From the NCBI RefSeq assembly GCF_028622875.1, contig NZ_CP117709.1:3348001-3412000 (forward strand): a DNA stretch of 64,000 nt. Reading direction: 5' to 3'. Numbering within the stretch: position 1 is the stretch's first letter; every line of letters starts with the position of its first letter. The notes beneath the pieces are model-generated. The model was not told the DNA's origin and searched no databases. It saw only the letters and a list, made by a program, of their open reading frames with translations. Position numbers and translations under genes: made by a program. This document shows, in pieces, positions 17,887-26,738 of the stretch. The DNA comes from Streptomyces sp. MMBL 11-1 (GTDB taxonomy: Bacteria > Actinomycetota > Actinomycetes > Streptomycetales > Streptomycetaceae).

Positions 17887-19215
17887 TCAGCCCGCCCGCT
17901 CCACCGCCGCGGCGGGTACGGCCTCCGGCTCTGCCTGGTCCGGCCGGGCCCCGGCCGGTACGGGCGCGGGCCCGGGCAGGACGTCCGCCACCGTGTGCTC
18001 CTCGCGCGGCAGATTGCGCATCAGCAGCCAGTAGCCGAGGCCGGCGACCGTGCCGATCACGGCGCAGGCGGCCCAGAGCCAGGCGGCGCCGTAGTGGTCG
18101 ATCACGAAGCCGGACATCAGCGGGGCGACGAGCGCGGCCACCGACCAGGACATCGTGTACATGCCCTGGTAGCGGCCCCGGCCCCGGACGGGCGACAACT
18201 GCACGACCAGGCTCGTCTGCGTGGGCGCGTTCACGATCTCGGCCAGGGTCCACACGCACACCGTCAGGGCGTACGCCGCGACGGACCCGGCGAAGGCCGT
18301 CAGCCCGAAGCCGTACCCGGCGAGCAGCGAGGAGATGATCAGCAGCCGGCGCGGGTCGCGGTGCTGGATGTAGCGGGTGACGGGGATCTGGAGGACCACG
18401 ATCAGCACGCCGTTGACGGCGATGGCGGTACCGAAGTCGGAGCTGGAGAGCCCGTCCGTACCCATCGCCACCGGCAGCCCCACGTACCCCTGCTGGAAGA
18501 TGAGCGCCACCAGGAACGACAGCCCCACGACACCCATGTAGCGCCCGTCGCGCAGGACGGTGGTCAGCCGCACCTCGTCCTTGGGCCGCTTGCCGCCGAC
18601 GGTCTTCACGGCCGCTTCCTCGGGCCGTGACTCCGGCACCTTCAGGAAGACGAGAACGGCGCACACGAGCGTCATCAGGGCCTCGCCGATGAAGCCGGCG
18701 AGGTAGCTGTACTCGGCGATGAAGCCGGCCCCGGCGGAGGAGATCGCGAAGCCGAGGTTGATGGCCCAGTAGTTGAGCGAGAAGGCACGCACGCGGTCCT
18801 TCGGGGGCACGATGTCCGCCATCATCGCCTGGACGGCGGGGCGGGAGGCGTTGCTCGCCATGCCGACGAAGAACGCCACGGCGCCGATGGCGAAGGGGTG
18901 CACCATGAACCCGAGCACCGCCACCGACACCGCGGTGGAGAGCTGCGCGATCAGCATGGTGGGCCGCCGCCCGAGCCGGTCGGTCATCACGCCCGCGCCG
19001 AGCGAGGAGATGACCCCGCCGAGGCCGTGGAGGGCGGCGACGAGACCGGCGTACGACGCGGAGTAGCCCCGGTCCAGGGTCAGGTACAGGGCCATGAAGG
19101 TCGCGACGAACGCGCCGAGGCGGTTGACGAGGGTGCTGGTCCACAGCCACCAGAACTCGCGGGGCATCCCGGAGACGGTCTCGCGGGCGGCTGTGCGCAG
19201 ACCGGCGACGGACAT
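17887..19215 (-). CDS. MFS transporter
   Basis: A 442-residue, 12-helix major facilitator permease. It begins MSVAGLRTAARETVSGMPRE, then TM1 LWTSTLVNRLGAFVATFMAL. The signature loop between TM2 and TM3 reads GAGVMTDRLGRRPTML. A cytoplasmic linker rich in Glu/Lys splits the halves (PESRPEEAAVKTVGGKRPKD). The C-terminal ~40 residues are Pro/Ala/Glu-rich. Family members are multidrug or metabolite exporters; nothing here narrows the substrate. I chose ATG 19215 because GGGGGGA lies just upstream; an in-frame GTG at 19230 is the alternative. It has a terminator shared with the Cys-rich peptide gene. Confidence 0.88.
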   Translation of the reverse strand: MSVAGLRTAARETVSGMPREFWWLWTSTLVNRLGAFVATFMALYLTLDRGYSASYAGLVAALHGLGGVISSLGAGVMTDRLGRRPTMLIAQLSTAVSVAVLGFMVHPFAIGAVAFFVGMASNASRPAVQAMMADIVPPKDRVRAFSLNYWAINLGFAISSAGAGFIAEYSYLAGFIGEALMTLVCAVLVFLKVPESRPEEAAVKTVGGKRPKDEVRLTTVLRDGRYMGVVGLSFLVALIFQQGYVGLPVAMGTDGLSSSDFGTAIAVNGVLIVVLQIPVTRYIQHRDPRRLLIISSLLAGYGFGLTAFAGSVAAYALTVCVWTLAEIVNAPTQTSLVVQLSPVRGRGRYQGMYTMSWSVAALVAPLMSGFVIDHYGAAWLWAACAVIGTVAGLGYWLLMRNLPREEHTVADVLPGPAPVPAGARPDQAEPEAVPAAAVERAG

Positions 19216-19350
19216 AAGGATTCCCCCCACGGGACGTACGGAACGAGGCCTCGGGTAACACCCCCGACAACGTCCGAGACATTACGAAGGCCGGCTCCCC
19301 GCCCGCCACTGGATTGACGTCCCCCGTCAATCGTCCGCCCGGCGGGCCCT

Positions 19351-19452
19351 CCGGCCCGGGCCCTGTCCGCGTTACGGGCGGGCCCCCGGCCCGGGCCCTG
19401 TCCGCGTCACGGGCGGGCCCCCGGCCCGGGCCCTGTCCGCGTTACGGGCGGG
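19351..19452. repeat. 35-bp tandem repeat, three copies
   Basis: Units start at 19351, 19386 and 19421, exactly 35 bp apart, each CCGGCCCGGGCCCTGTCCGC followed by GTTACGGGCGGGCCC (one copy has GTCAC). They fill the gap between the divergent MFS gene and gpmA, ending about 25 bp before the gpmA -10. Confidence 0.9.
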
Positions 19453-19490
19453 CGCGCGGACCCCGCAAGGGTTCGATTACGCTCGGACTC

Positions 19491-20252
19491 ATGGCCGACG
19501 CACCGTACAAGCTGATCCTCCTCCGCCACGGCGAGAGCGAATGGAACGCGAAGAACCTGTTCACCGGTTGGGTGGACGTCAACCTCACCGAAAAGGGCGA
19601 GAAGGAAGCAGTCCGCGGCGGTGAGCTGCTCAAGGACGCCGGTCTGCTCCCCGACGTCCTGCACACCTCCCTCCAGCGCCGCGCGATCCGGACCGCCCAG
19701 CTGGCCCTGGAGTCCGCCGACCGCCTCTGGATCCCGGTCCGCCGCTCCTGGCGCCTCAACGAGCGCCACTACGGCGCGCTCCAGGGCAAGGACAAGGCGC
19801 AGACGCTCGCCGAGTTCGGCGAGGAGCAGTTCATGCTGTGGCGCCGCTCGTACGACACCCCGCCGCCGCCGCTGGACCGCGACGCCGAGTACAGCCAGTT
19901 CGACGACCCGCGCTACGCGACGCTCCCCCCGGAGCTGCGCCCGGACACGGAGTGCCTGAAGGACGTCGTCGTCCGCATGCTCCCGTACTGGTTCGACAGC
20001 ATCGTCCCGGACCTCCTCACGGGCCGCACGGTCCTGGTCGCCGCCCATGGCAACAGCCTCCGCGGTCTGGTGAAGCACCTGGACGGCATCTCGGACGAGG
20101 AGATCTCGGGCCTCAACATCCCGACGGGCATCCCTCTCTCCTACGAGCTCGACGCCGACTTCAAGCCGCTGAAGCCGGGCGGCACGTACCTGGACCCGGA
20201 CGCGGCGAAGGCCGCCATCGAGGCCGTGAAGAACCAGGGCAAGAAGAAGTAG
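19491..20252 (+). CDS. gpmA: 2,3-bisphosphoglycerate-dependent phosphoglycerate mutase
   Basis: Glycolytic/gluconeogenic enzyme interconverting 3- and 2-phosphoglycerate. It has 253 residues and belongs to the histidine phosphatase superfamily. The catalytic [10 protein letters not shown] (phospho-His at about residue 14), ARRAI-like [23 protein letters not shown] and second histidine in [15 protein letters not shown] are all present. Start ATG at 19491 has no Shine-Dalgarno. TACGCT at 19478-19483 ends 7 nt before the ATG, which predicts a leaderless transcript. A strong terminator follows. Confidence 0.96.
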   Translation: MADAPYKLILLRHGESEWNAKNLFTGWVDVNLTEKGEKEAVRGGELLKDAGLLPDVLHTSLQRRAIRTAQLALESADRLWIPVRRSWRLNERHYGALQGKDKAQTLAEFGEEQFMLWRRSYDTPPPPLDRDAEYSQFDDPRYATLPPELRPDTECLKDVVVRMLPYWFDSIVPDLLTGRTVLVAAHGNSLRGLVKHLDGISDEEISGLNIPTGIPLSYELDADFKPLKPGGTYLDPDAAKAAIEAVKNQGKKK

Positions 20253-20275
20253 CCCTCGTCTCCTCCGGCTCAGCC

Positions 20276-20314
20276 GAGCCCCCCACCTGCGGTTTTCCGC
20301 CTGGTGGGGGGCTC
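20276..20314 (+). terminator. gpmA terminator
   Basis: GAGCCCCCCACC (20276-20287) pairs with GGTGGGGGGCTC (20303-20314), with an inner GCGG-TTTT-CCGC stem. It is followed by GTTCGTG on the plus strand, 24 bp after the gpmA stop. Confidence 0.85.
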
Positions 20315-20395
20315 GTTCGTGCGGTCGTTCAGCCGATGCCACTCACGTCCGGTCGGGCGCCCCGAGGCGGCTGGGCCGCGCCCGGCCCCGCTGTC

Positions 20396-21139
20396 TCAGG
20401 TCGCCGGCTTGCGCCAGACCGAGATGTGCTTGGCGGAGTCCTGGCCGAACGGCGTCCCGCCCCAGTCCTCGACCCGCTGTTCCAGCTCCAGCCCGGCGAT
20501 GCGGGCCATCAGGTCCAGCTCCGCCGGCCAGGCGTAGCGGTGCCGGGAGTTGGCGCGGCGGTAGTGGCCGTCCTCGCCGTCGCGGGTGAAGTGGTGCGAG
20601 ACGAGGATCTGCTCGACCAGGTCGAAGGTGTCGAAGCCGAGATGCCGCTCGGACACGTCGAACGGCACCGCGACCTGGCCCGGGGGCAGGAACCGCAGGG
20701 GCGGAACGCCCAGTTCGATGACGAACCGGCCGCCGGGCGCGAGATGGCGGGCCGCGTTGCGGAAGCACTCGACCTGCTCGTCCTGGGTGAGGAGGTTCGA
20801 GATGGTGTTGTAGACGAGGTACACCAGGGTGAACTCGCCGGGGACGACCGTGGTGGCCATGTCCCCGATGGTCACCGGGAGGGTGTTCGCGTCGACCTTG
20901 CGGCGGAGTACCGCCGCCATCGGTTCGGACAGTTCGATACCCGCCACCGGCACGCCGCGCTCCCGGAGCGGCACGCCCACGCGGCCGGTCCCGATGGCGA
21001 ACTCCAGGGCCCTGCCGGATCCGGCGAGCCGGGCGAGGAAGTCAAGGGTCGGTTCGAGGGCGGCGGCCGAGGAGTTCTCGGCCTCCTCGGCGTCGTAGCG
21101 GTCGGCGGTCTCTCGGCTCCACAGTTCGCTGCTCGTCAC
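20396..21139 (-). CDS. Class I SAM-dependent methyltransferase
   Basis: A 247-residue cytoplasmic methyltransferase. SAM motif I reads ALEFAIGTGRVGVPLRERG (about residues 44-62), the acidic post-I residue is in VAGIELSEPM, and motif II is FTLVYLVYNTISNLL. The remainder (PGGRFVIELGVPPLRF) fits the Methyltransf_25 type. Start ATG at 21139. It stands alone between gpmA and a YunG-like gene. Substrate unknown. Confidence 0.87.
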   Translation of the reverse strand: MTSSELWSRETADRYDAEEAENSSAAALEPTLDFLARLAGSGRALEFAIGTGRVGVPLRERGVPVAGIELSEPMAAVLRRKVDANTLPVTIGDMATTVVPGEFTLVYLVYNTISNLLTQDEQVECFRNAARHLAPGGRFVIELGVPPLRFLPPGQVAVPFDVSERHLGFDTFDLVEQILVSHHFTRDGEDGHYRRANSRHRYAWPAELDLMARIAGLELEQRVEDWGGTPFGQDSAKHISVWRKPAT

Positions 21140-21302
21140 GGGCGACCACTCTGCCGGGTGGCCGGGGGCTCTGTCGACGCGATTGATGGCGGCCGGCTCC
21201 CCGTGCGTGAGCTACGGATACGCGTCCCATGTACGGGTGTTGGCGGAGGAGTCCGGGCAAGTCCGCAGTTCCGGGAGGACGCGTTGTCAGTGCCCCCTGC
21301 CA

Positions 21303-21317
21303 CCATAATCATTATGG
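21303..21317. promoter_or_regulatory. Perfect Fur/PerR-type 7-1-7 palindrome on a start codon
   Basis: CCATAATCATTATGG is a perfect 15-bp palindrome. Its core ATAAT-C-ATTAT equals that of classic Fur and PerR boxes. The ATG of the YunG-like gene (21314-21316) lies inside the right arm, and CATAAT in the left arm could double as a -10 hexamer. Such an AT core is rare in this GC-rich sequence. Confidence 0.55.
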
Positions 21318-21703
21318 CGACCTACCTGCTCACCGACATCGAACAGGCGCTCCGCGACAGTTGGAGCGCCGAGACCTGCACCCCGGAGTACCGGGACCGC
21401 TGGACGCCGGACAATCCGGCGCGGGACCAGTGCGGGGTGACCGCCATGGTGCTCAACGACCTGCTCGGCGGGGAGCTGATCCGGGGCGAGGTCCATGTCG
21501 ACGGGGTGCGCACCGACTTCCACTGGTGGAACCGCCTGGGCCCGGGCGTGGAAATAGACCTGACCCGGGAGCAGTTCGGGCCGGAGGAGGTCGTCGTCGG
21601 TGGTGACGTCATCGTCAGGCCGCCCGTCAGCGAGTGGCGGCGGCTTCAGGAGGAATACGCGATCCTGCGCGACCGGGTCGCGGAGCGGCTCGGGCGGGAC
21701 TGA
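21314..21703 (+). CDS. YunG-like hypothetical protein
   Basis: A 129-residue soluble protein: MATYLLTDIEQALRDSWSAE, then ETCTPEYRDRW. A central DQCGVTAMVLNDLLGGELIR (Cys at about 42) and VDGVRTDFHWWNRL (His at about 72) follow, then EIDLTREQF. The ordered Cys, His and Asp/Glu set resembles papain-fold or transglutaminase-like proteins. YunG-family proteins share this pattern but have no known function. Catalysis is only a suggestion. The ATG at 21314 lacks a Shine-Dalgarno and lies in a Fur-type palindrome. A TTG at about 21284 behind GGGAGG would add ten residues (SVPPATIII) and is a real alternative. Confidence 0.75.
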   Translation: MATYLLTDIEQALRDSWSAETCTPEYRDRWTPDNPARDQCGVTAMVLNDLLGGELIRGEVHVDGVRTDFHWWNRLGPGVEIDLTREQFGPEEVVVGGDVIVRPPVSEWRRLQEEYAILRDRVAERLGRD

Positions 21704-22013
21704 GAGCCCGGTGGCGGTCCGTGCGGTGCCGCGCCGCCGTCGGGCCATGGGGCCGGGCCGGGGCGCAGCTTCGGCGCACCCCGTCCGGCCGCCGCGTGGT
21801 TGCCGGGTCCCGCAGCGAGGTCGCCTCGTCGTATCCCGTTCCGTCGCCGTGTAGTTGCGGCGTACCCGGCCCGCCGCCGCACGGCTGCGGCGCGCCCCCG
21901 GTCCGTGCCCGATCCGTGACCCCGCCGGGGCCGCCGAAGTGCCCCTCGCACGCACTACGGTGGGCCCATGCCGTCCGTGTGCTTCCAGGGCAAGGAGATC
22001 GAGGAGAGCGATC
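21704..22013. other. Intergenic region before the toxin/antitoxin-like pair
   Basis: 310 bp of GC-rich DNA with repeated CCCGGYCCGCCGCCG-like words. No gene seen. The promoter of the downstream pair is presumably in the last 100 bp (TACGGTGGGCCCATG at about 21957-21971). Confidence 0.4.
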
Positions 22014-22262
22014 ATGGGTGAGTCTCTGAAGACCTTCGTCGGCGGTGCCGAGGTCGAGGTGCCCAACAGCATCCCGGCCATCCGGGCCGCGCTGCCCAAG
22101 GAGAGACGCGAGGAGTTCGATTCCGCGATCAACGAGGCCGGGGTGCACGAGATTCAGGCCGTCATGCGGCACTGGATGCTGGAGGCCGTCCCCGACCCCG
22201 AGGCCGAGAAGATCCTGGACCGGCTGGCGCAGGACGAGGCCGAGAGGCGGAGCGTCGCTTGA
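22014..22262 (+). CDS. DUF6247-like small protein, possible antitoxin
   Basis: An 82-residue acidic helical protein (MGESLKTFVGGAEVEVPNSI). It contains PAIRAALPKERREEFDSAIN, the pattern I associate with DUF6247 and antitoxin-like proteins, and ends with charged EKILDRLAQDEAERRSVA. ATG 22014 has a GAGGAGAG ribosome site. Its TGA overlaps the TTG start of the next gene (TTGA), a layout typical of type II toxin-antitoxin operons. No DNA-binding motif is obvious. Antitoxin role is inference. Confidence 0.7.
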   Translation: MGESLKTFVGGAEVEVPNSIPAIRAALPKERREEFDSAINEAGVHEIQAVMRHWMLEAVPDPEAEKILDRLAQDEAERRSVA

Positions 22263-22501
22263 GCTTCCGCATCTCCTACGCACCGCCCGCCGACGACACC
22301 CTGGCCAAGATGCGCGGCGGCCAGGTCTTCCGCGACGAGATGGCCCGCACCCTCGGTGAGGAGCCGTACGGCCACGCGTCCTCCGCCGTCAAGAGCGAAC
22401 AGGACCGGCGTGAGGCGACCGTCTCCGGGGCCATCGTCCTCTACTACGTCTCCCGGTCCGTCCTGACCGTCACCGTCGTCCGCCTCGTCCCCCTGCCCTG
22501 A
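22259..22501 (+). CDS. RelE/ParE-like small protein, possible toxin
   Basis: An 80-residue protein starting at a TTG that overlaps the previous stop (MSFRISYAPPADDTLAKMRG). The order of elements (strand, helix pair AKMRGGQVFRDEMARTL, GEEPY, then three strands EATVSGAIVLYYVSRSVLTV and TVVRLVPLP) matches the short RelE/ParE ribonuclease/gyrase-toxin fold. Canonical RelE catalytic residues cannot be confirmed: Arg70 is present, but the basic cluster is modest. It could be a degenerate or housekeeping relative. Coupling to the upstream gene supports a functional pair. Confidence 0.65.
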   Translation: MSFRISYAPPADDTLAKMRGGQVFRDEMARTLGEEPYGHASSAVKSEQDRREATVSGAIVLYYVSRSVLTVTVVRLVPLP

Positions 22502-22549
22502 CCCCACCCGAGGGGCGGGCGGGGAGGGCAGGGGCGCGGCCTCCGTACG

Positions 22550-23359
22550 TCAGGCGAGCTTCTTGTCCTGTGCCGCCACGACCTCGACCGGTACCTCGAA
22601 CTTCACGTCGCCGCCCGCCGCCGCCAGGTTGAAGGAGAAGAACGTCGCCACGGTGGCCTCCTTGCGCAGCGCCACCAGCTTGAACGGGGCCGTGTCGCCG
22701 TCGTCCTCGGAGGTGACCGTCCAGGCCGCGGCCTCGTCGCCGCCGGTGACCTTCTCCTCGGCGATCGAGGCGACCTTCGTCGGCGTACCCGCGACCGTGG
22801 CGGTGAAGCCGCCCGCGCAGTCGGCCGCGGCCTTCTTCAGCGCGGCGAACGCGTCCGGGCCCGCCGTCCCCTCGTACGAGTGCAGGGCGACGAACGTGGA
22901 CGTCAGGTCGAAGGCGTCCTTGAACGCCTCCCCGGCTTCGCCTTCCGCCATGTCCTCCAGCGACTTCTTCTTGCCGTCGGTCTTCGGCTCGTCGATCACC
23001 TTGCGCTTCGTGGTGGCCACCGAACCCTTCTGCGCCACGCCGAACATGGCGTGGGCGACCGGCAGACAGCCTTCCTTGTCGACCGTGACGCCGTCCGCCG
23101 GGACCTCGTCGGCCGGGCCGGCCTTGGTGACCTTGCGGCCCTCCACGTCGCCCTGGGCGAGGGTGGCCTTCTCCAGCTCGGCGGCGGTGAGCGCCTCGGC
23201 CGGGGCCTTCGGGGCCGAACTGCTGCCGCTCGACGCGCCCTTGTCGTCCTTCCCGTCCTTCTTGTCGGCGTCCGACGTGGAGCCGCAGGCGGTGGCCAGC
23301 AGGGTGAGGGCTGCCGCGGAGGCGGCGAGGGCGGTACGGCGTACGGCAGTGGCGCGCAT
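22550..23359 (-). CDS. Putative lipoprotein
   Basis: A 269-residue secreted lipoprotein. The signal peptide MRATAVRRTALAASAAALTL ends in LATACG (lipid-modified Cys at about residue 25). A Lys/Asp/Gly/Ser linker (about 27-50) follows, then a soluble domain of about 210 residues with a CLPVAHAMFG segment and DCAGGF, two Cys that may form a disulfide. It ends in VKFEVPVEVVAAQDKKLA. No family recognised. ATG 23359; monocistronic, 48 bp from the RelE-like gene end (convergent). Confidence 0.75.
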   Translation of the reverse strand: MRATAVRRTALAASAAALTLLATACGSTSDADKKDGKDDKGASSGSSSAPKAPAEALTAAELEKATLAQGDVEGRKVTKAGPADEVPADGVTVDKEGCLPVAHAMFGVAQKGSVATTKRKVIDEPKTDGKKKSLEDMAEGEAGEAFKDAFDLTSTFVALHSYEGTAGPDAFAALKKAAADCAGGFTATVAGTPTKVASIAEEKVTGGDEAAAWTVTSEDDGDTAPFKLVALRKEATVATFFSFNLAAAGGDVKFEVPVEVVAAQDKKLA

Positions 23360-23634
23360 GGTTCTACTTCCTGCAATCTCCGGATCGGGGGCAACCGCCC
23401 TCCCCGATGCGGCACTTCGACACCGTCTGGGACGGGCCGTCGCAGTGATCCACACCTTACGATCGAACCTGTGAGCGATGCCCGGCCCAGTGGCACCCTC
23501 CGGTGATCGTGATTCTGCTGTGACCACCCTGTGAACACACTGTGGGGCGGCTCCGTACAACCCCGCCGCGCAGGCCGTCGGCCCGCGTCGCCTGTTCACA
23601 GAGAGCCGCCGGGGCGATCGGCAGAAGACGGGCG

Positions 23635-24147
23635 TCAGCTGTCGGACGAACCCCGGGTCAGATGACTGAACGCGTCCAGGTTCCGGGTGGACTCGCCGCG
23701 CGACACCCGCCACGCGTACTCCTTGCGGATCGAGCTCGCGAAACCGAGCTCCAGGAGGGTGTTGAACGCCCCGTCGGCCGCTTCGAGCACCACGCCGAGC
23801 AGCCGGTCCAGCTCCTCGGGGGTGACCACCGACAGCGGCAGCTTGCCGACCAGGTAGACGTCGCCGAGCGAGTCGATCGCGTAACTCACCCCGAACAGGC
23901 GGAGGTTGCGCTCCAGCAGCCAGCGGTGCACCTCGGCGTCGTTCTCGTCGGGGTGCCGGACGACGAACGCGTTGAGGGAGAGGGAGTGCTTGCCGACGAT
24001 CAGCGAGCAGGTTGTCGACAACTTGCGGGTGCCGGGCAGGGTCACGACGTAGTTGCCGTGCTCCGGGCTCTCCCATACGAGCCCGGCGTCGTTCAGCGTC
24101 GCCTCGATGACCTGGGCCGCTGCGGTTTCGTCCGGTACGTCAGCCAT
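23635..24147 (-). CDS. YbjN-domain protein
   Basis: A 170-residue cytoplasmic protein with the YbjN / sensory-transduction-regulator-like fold related to type III secretion chaperones: HGNYVVTLPGTRKLSTTCSL, VVRHPDENDAEVHRWLLERN and VSYAIDSLGDVYLVGKLPL. Actinobacterial YbjN proteins next to mshA are conserved but uncharacterised. Start ATG 24147. It lies downstream of mshA on the same strand, separated by a five-copy tandem repeat. A link to mycothiol is only positional. Confidence 0.85.
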   Translation of the reverse strand: MADVPDETAAAQVIEATLNDAGLVWESPEHGNYVVTLPGTRKLSTTCSLIVGKHSLSLNAFVVRHPDENDAEVHRWLLERNLRLFGVSYAIDSLGDVYLVGKLPLSVVTPEELDRLLGVVLEAADGAFNTLLELGFASSIRKEYAWRVSRGESTRNLDAFSHLTRGSSDS

Positions 24148-24158
24148 GCAGCGAGCGT

Positions 24159-24352
24159 ACGACAGGAGTGCCCCGCGCACGCCACGGGACCGAGCGCACG
24201 ACAGGGGTGCCCCCGCACGGCACGGGACCGAGCGCACGACAGGGGTACCCCCCGCACGCCACGGGACCGCGCGTACGACAGGGGTGCCCCCCGCACGGCA
24301 CGGGACCGCGCGTACGACAGGGGTGCCCCCCGCACGGCACGGGACCGGCGAC
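24159..24352. repeat. 39-bp tandem repeat, five copies, between mshA and ybjN
   Basis: Units begin ACGACAGG at 24159, 24198, 24236, 24275 and 24314 (38-39 bp periods), each followed by GGTGCCCCCCGCACGGCACGGGACCG with minor changes. No unique spacers, so not a CRISPR. The array fills nearly all of the gap and would be transcribed from mshA into the YbjN gene if they are co-transcribed. Confidence 0.92.
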
Positions 24353-24387
24353 GCCCGCCCCACGAACGGGGGCAGCCCCGACCGTGC

Positions 24388-25740
24388 TCAGCCGTGGTGC
24401 ACCCGGGCCCGGCGGCGGTGGTCGCAGAGCGCGGCCGTGTACACGTCGGCGGTCGCCGAGGCGGCCGTGTCCCAGCCGAAGGACTCGGCGTGCGCCGCGG
24501 CGGCCGCCCCCATCCGCTCGACCAGCTCCGGTGCGTCCGCGAACCGCCCGAGCGCGCGGGCGTACGCCTCCGGTTCGTGCCCCTGCACCAGGAAGCCGCC
24601 GACCCCGTCGCGCACCGCCACCGGCAGCCCGCCCACGGCGGCGGCGACCACCGGGGTGCCGGTCGCCTGCGCCTCTATGGCGACCAGCCCGAAGGACTCG
24701 CTGTACGACGGCATGACCAGCACCGACGCGGCCCGGAACCAGTCGGCGAGCCGGTCCTGGCCCACCGGCGGATGGAACCGCACGACGTCGGCGATGCCGA
24801 GGCGGGCGGCCAGCTTCTGGAGGCCCTCGGGCTTGGCGAGTCCGCTGCCGCTCGGGCCACCGACCACCGGCACGACGATGCGGGACCGCAGGGACGGTTC
24901 CCGGTCCAGCAGCACCGCCACGGCGCGCAGCAGCACGTCCGGGGCCTTCAGCGGCTGGATACGGCCCGCGAAGAGCGGGATCAGCGCGTCCTGCGGCAGA
25001 CCGAGCCTGGCCCGCGCGGCGGCGCGGCCGTCGGCCGGGCGGAAGCGGTCCAGGTTGACGCCGGGGTGCACGACGGCGACCGCGGCGGGATCCGCGTCGT
25101 AGAAGCGGACGAGCTCGTCGGCCTCCTCGGTGGTGTTGGCGATCAGCCGGTCGGAGGCGTTCACGATCTGGGTCTCGCCGATGACCCGGGCGGCCGGCTC
25201 GGGGGCGTCGCCCTCGGCGAGCGCGGCGTTCTTGACCTTGGCCATGGTGTGCATGGCGTGCACGAGCGGGACGCCCCAGCGCTGGGCGGCGAGCCAGCCG
25301 ACCTGGCCGGAGAGCCAGTAGTGGGAGTGCACGAGGTCGTAGTAGCCGGGGCGCTGGCCGGCCCAGGCCTGCATCACGCCGTGCGTGAAGGCGCAGAGCT
25401 GGGCGGGCAGCTCCTCCTTGGCGAGCCCCTCGTACGGGCCGGCGTCGACGTGCCGGACCAGGACACCGGGCGCCAGCTCGACCGCGGGGGCCAGCGAGCC
25501 GGTGGTGGCCCGGGTGAATATCTCGACCTCGATGTTGATCGCGGCGAGACGCTTGGCCAGTTCGACGATGTAGACGTTCATCCCGCCCGCGTCGCCCGTG
25601 CCGGGCTGGTGGAGCGGGGACGTGTGCACGGAGAGCATCGCGACGCGGCGTGGCTTGCGGGAGGTCCCGGAGAGGCCTCCGGGAAACCTGAGGCGCGCGG
25701 CCGTGCGGGTGGAGCCGAGCCGGGAGACGTACTGGCTCAC
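24388..25740 (-). CDS. mshA: D-inositol-3-phosphate glycosyltransferase (mycothiol biosynthesis)
   Basis: First committed step of mycothiol synthesis: transfers GlcNAc from UDP-GlcNAc to 1-L-myo-inositol-1-phosphate. GT4-family, GT-B fold, about 450 residues. Diagnostic segments are [20 protein letters not shown] (nucleotide-sugar and glycine-loop region), [46 protein letters not shown] and the EX7E motif in [20 protein letters not shown]. Start chosen as GTG 25740, which has AGGAGG at the right distance; the in-frame ATG at 25767 lacks one. Mycothiol genes are restricted to actinobacteria, which fixes the phylum. Confidence 0.94.
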   Translation of the reverse strand: MSQYVSRLGSTRTAARLRFPGGLSGTSRKPRRVAMLSVHTSPLHQPGTGDAGGMNVYIVELAKRLAAINIEVEIFTRATTGSLAPAVELAPGVLVRHVDAGPYEGLAKEELPAQLCAFTHGVMQAWAGQRPGYYDLVHSHYWLSGQVGWLAAQRWGVPLVHAMHTMAKVKNAALAEGDAPEPAARVIGETQIVNASDRLIANTTEEADELVRFYDADPAAVAVVHPGVNLDRFRPADGRAAARARLGLPQDALIPLFAGRIQPLKAPDVLLRAVAVLLDREPSLRSRIVVPVVGGPSGSGLAKPEGLQKLAARLGIADVVRFHPPVGQDRLADWFRAASVLVMPSYSESFGLVAIEAQATGTPVVAAAVGGLPVAVRDGVGGFLVQGHEPEAYARALGRFADAPELVERMGAAAAAHAESFGWDTAASATADVYTAALCDHRRRARVHHG

Positions 25741-25952
25741 CTCGTCGGTCCTCCTCGATCGGGGCATGCTGACCGGAGGGCACGGGGGTCCTCCGAAGGG
25801 CGAGAACAGTGGAATCCCGCCTTTCATTTCCGCTTTGCCAAATCATTACGTTGTCGGGCGGCGCGTCGCACGGCGACGGCGGGGCCTGCGGGCATCGGCC
25901 CCGGCCCGGAGGCCCCACCGGGCCGACCCGCCCCGTCGCATACGCTCGACCC

Positions 25953-26738
25953 ATGCGCCAGCGCCCCATCGGCACCGCCACCCGCGGGACCACCAACCCG
26001 AACCGGCTGCGCCGCATGGACCGCTGGATCGCCGACGCGCACGGCCCCGCCCTGCGCCGCGCCGGTACGCCGGTCGCCGTCGACCTCGGGTACGGGGCGG
26101 CCCCCTGGACCGCGGTCGAGCTGCTCGACCGCCTGCGCACCGCCGAGCCGCGCACCGTGGTGGCGGGCATCGAGATCGACCCGGAGCGGGTCGCCGCCGC
26201 GCAGCCGTACGCCCGGGAGGGCCTCACCTTCGTGCACGGCGGCTTCGAGGTCCCGCTGGACACCCGGCCCCTGCTCATCCGGGCGGCGAACGTGCTGCGC
26301 CAGTACGACGAGGACCAGGTCGCCGAGGTCTGGGCACGGCTGTGCTCCCGCCTCGCCCCGGACGGGCTCCTGGTGGAGGGGACCTGTGACGAGATCGGGC
26401 GGCGGCACGTCTGGGTGGCCCTGGGGCCCGGGGGCCCGCGCACGGTCACCTTCGCGACCCGTCTCGGCTCGCTGGAGCGCCCGTCGGACCTCGCGGAACG
26501 CCTGCCGAAGGCGCTGATCCACCGCAACGTGCCGGGCGAGCCGGTCCACGCGTTCCTGCGGGACTTCGACCGGGCCTGGGCGACGGCCTCCCCGTACGCC
26601 TCGCTCGGCGCGCGACAGCGCTGGATCGCGGCGGTGCGGGCGGTGTCGGCGGACTGGCCGGTGGCGGACGGGGTACGGCGGTGGCGGCAGGGCGAGATCA
26701 CCGTGCCGTGGGACGCACTCCGGCCCAACAGCCACTGA
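25953..26738 (+). CDS. Class I SAM-dependent methyltransferase-like protein
   Basis: A 261-residue protein beginning MRQRPIGTATRGTTNPNRLR with a Rossmann methyltransferase core: VAVDLGYGAAPWTAVELLDR (motif I), VAGIEIDPERVAAAQPY (motif II acid) and LLVEGTCDEIGRRHVWVAL. The family is conserved beside mshA in actinomycetes; substrate unknown. Start ATG 25953 has no Shine-Dalgarno. TACGCT at 25941-25946 ends 6 nt before it, implying a leaderless mRNA. Divergent from mshA. Confidence 0.85.
   Translation: MRQRPIGTATRGTTNPNRLRRMDRWIADAHGPALRRAGTPVAVDLGYGAAPWTAVELLDRLRTAEPRTVVAGIEIDPERVAAAQPYAREGLTFVHGGFEVPLDTRPLLIRAANVLRQYDEDQVAEVWARLCSRLAPDGLLVEGTCDEIGRRHVWVALGPGGPRTVTFATRLGSLERPSDLAERLPKALIHRNVPGEPVHAFLRDFDRAWATASPYASLGARQRWIAAVRAVSADWPVADGVRRWRQGEITVPWDALRPNSH

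Noticed and set aside
24159..24352. CRISPR array
   Set aside because: Repeats are directly contiguous with no unique spacers, and no cas genes are near.
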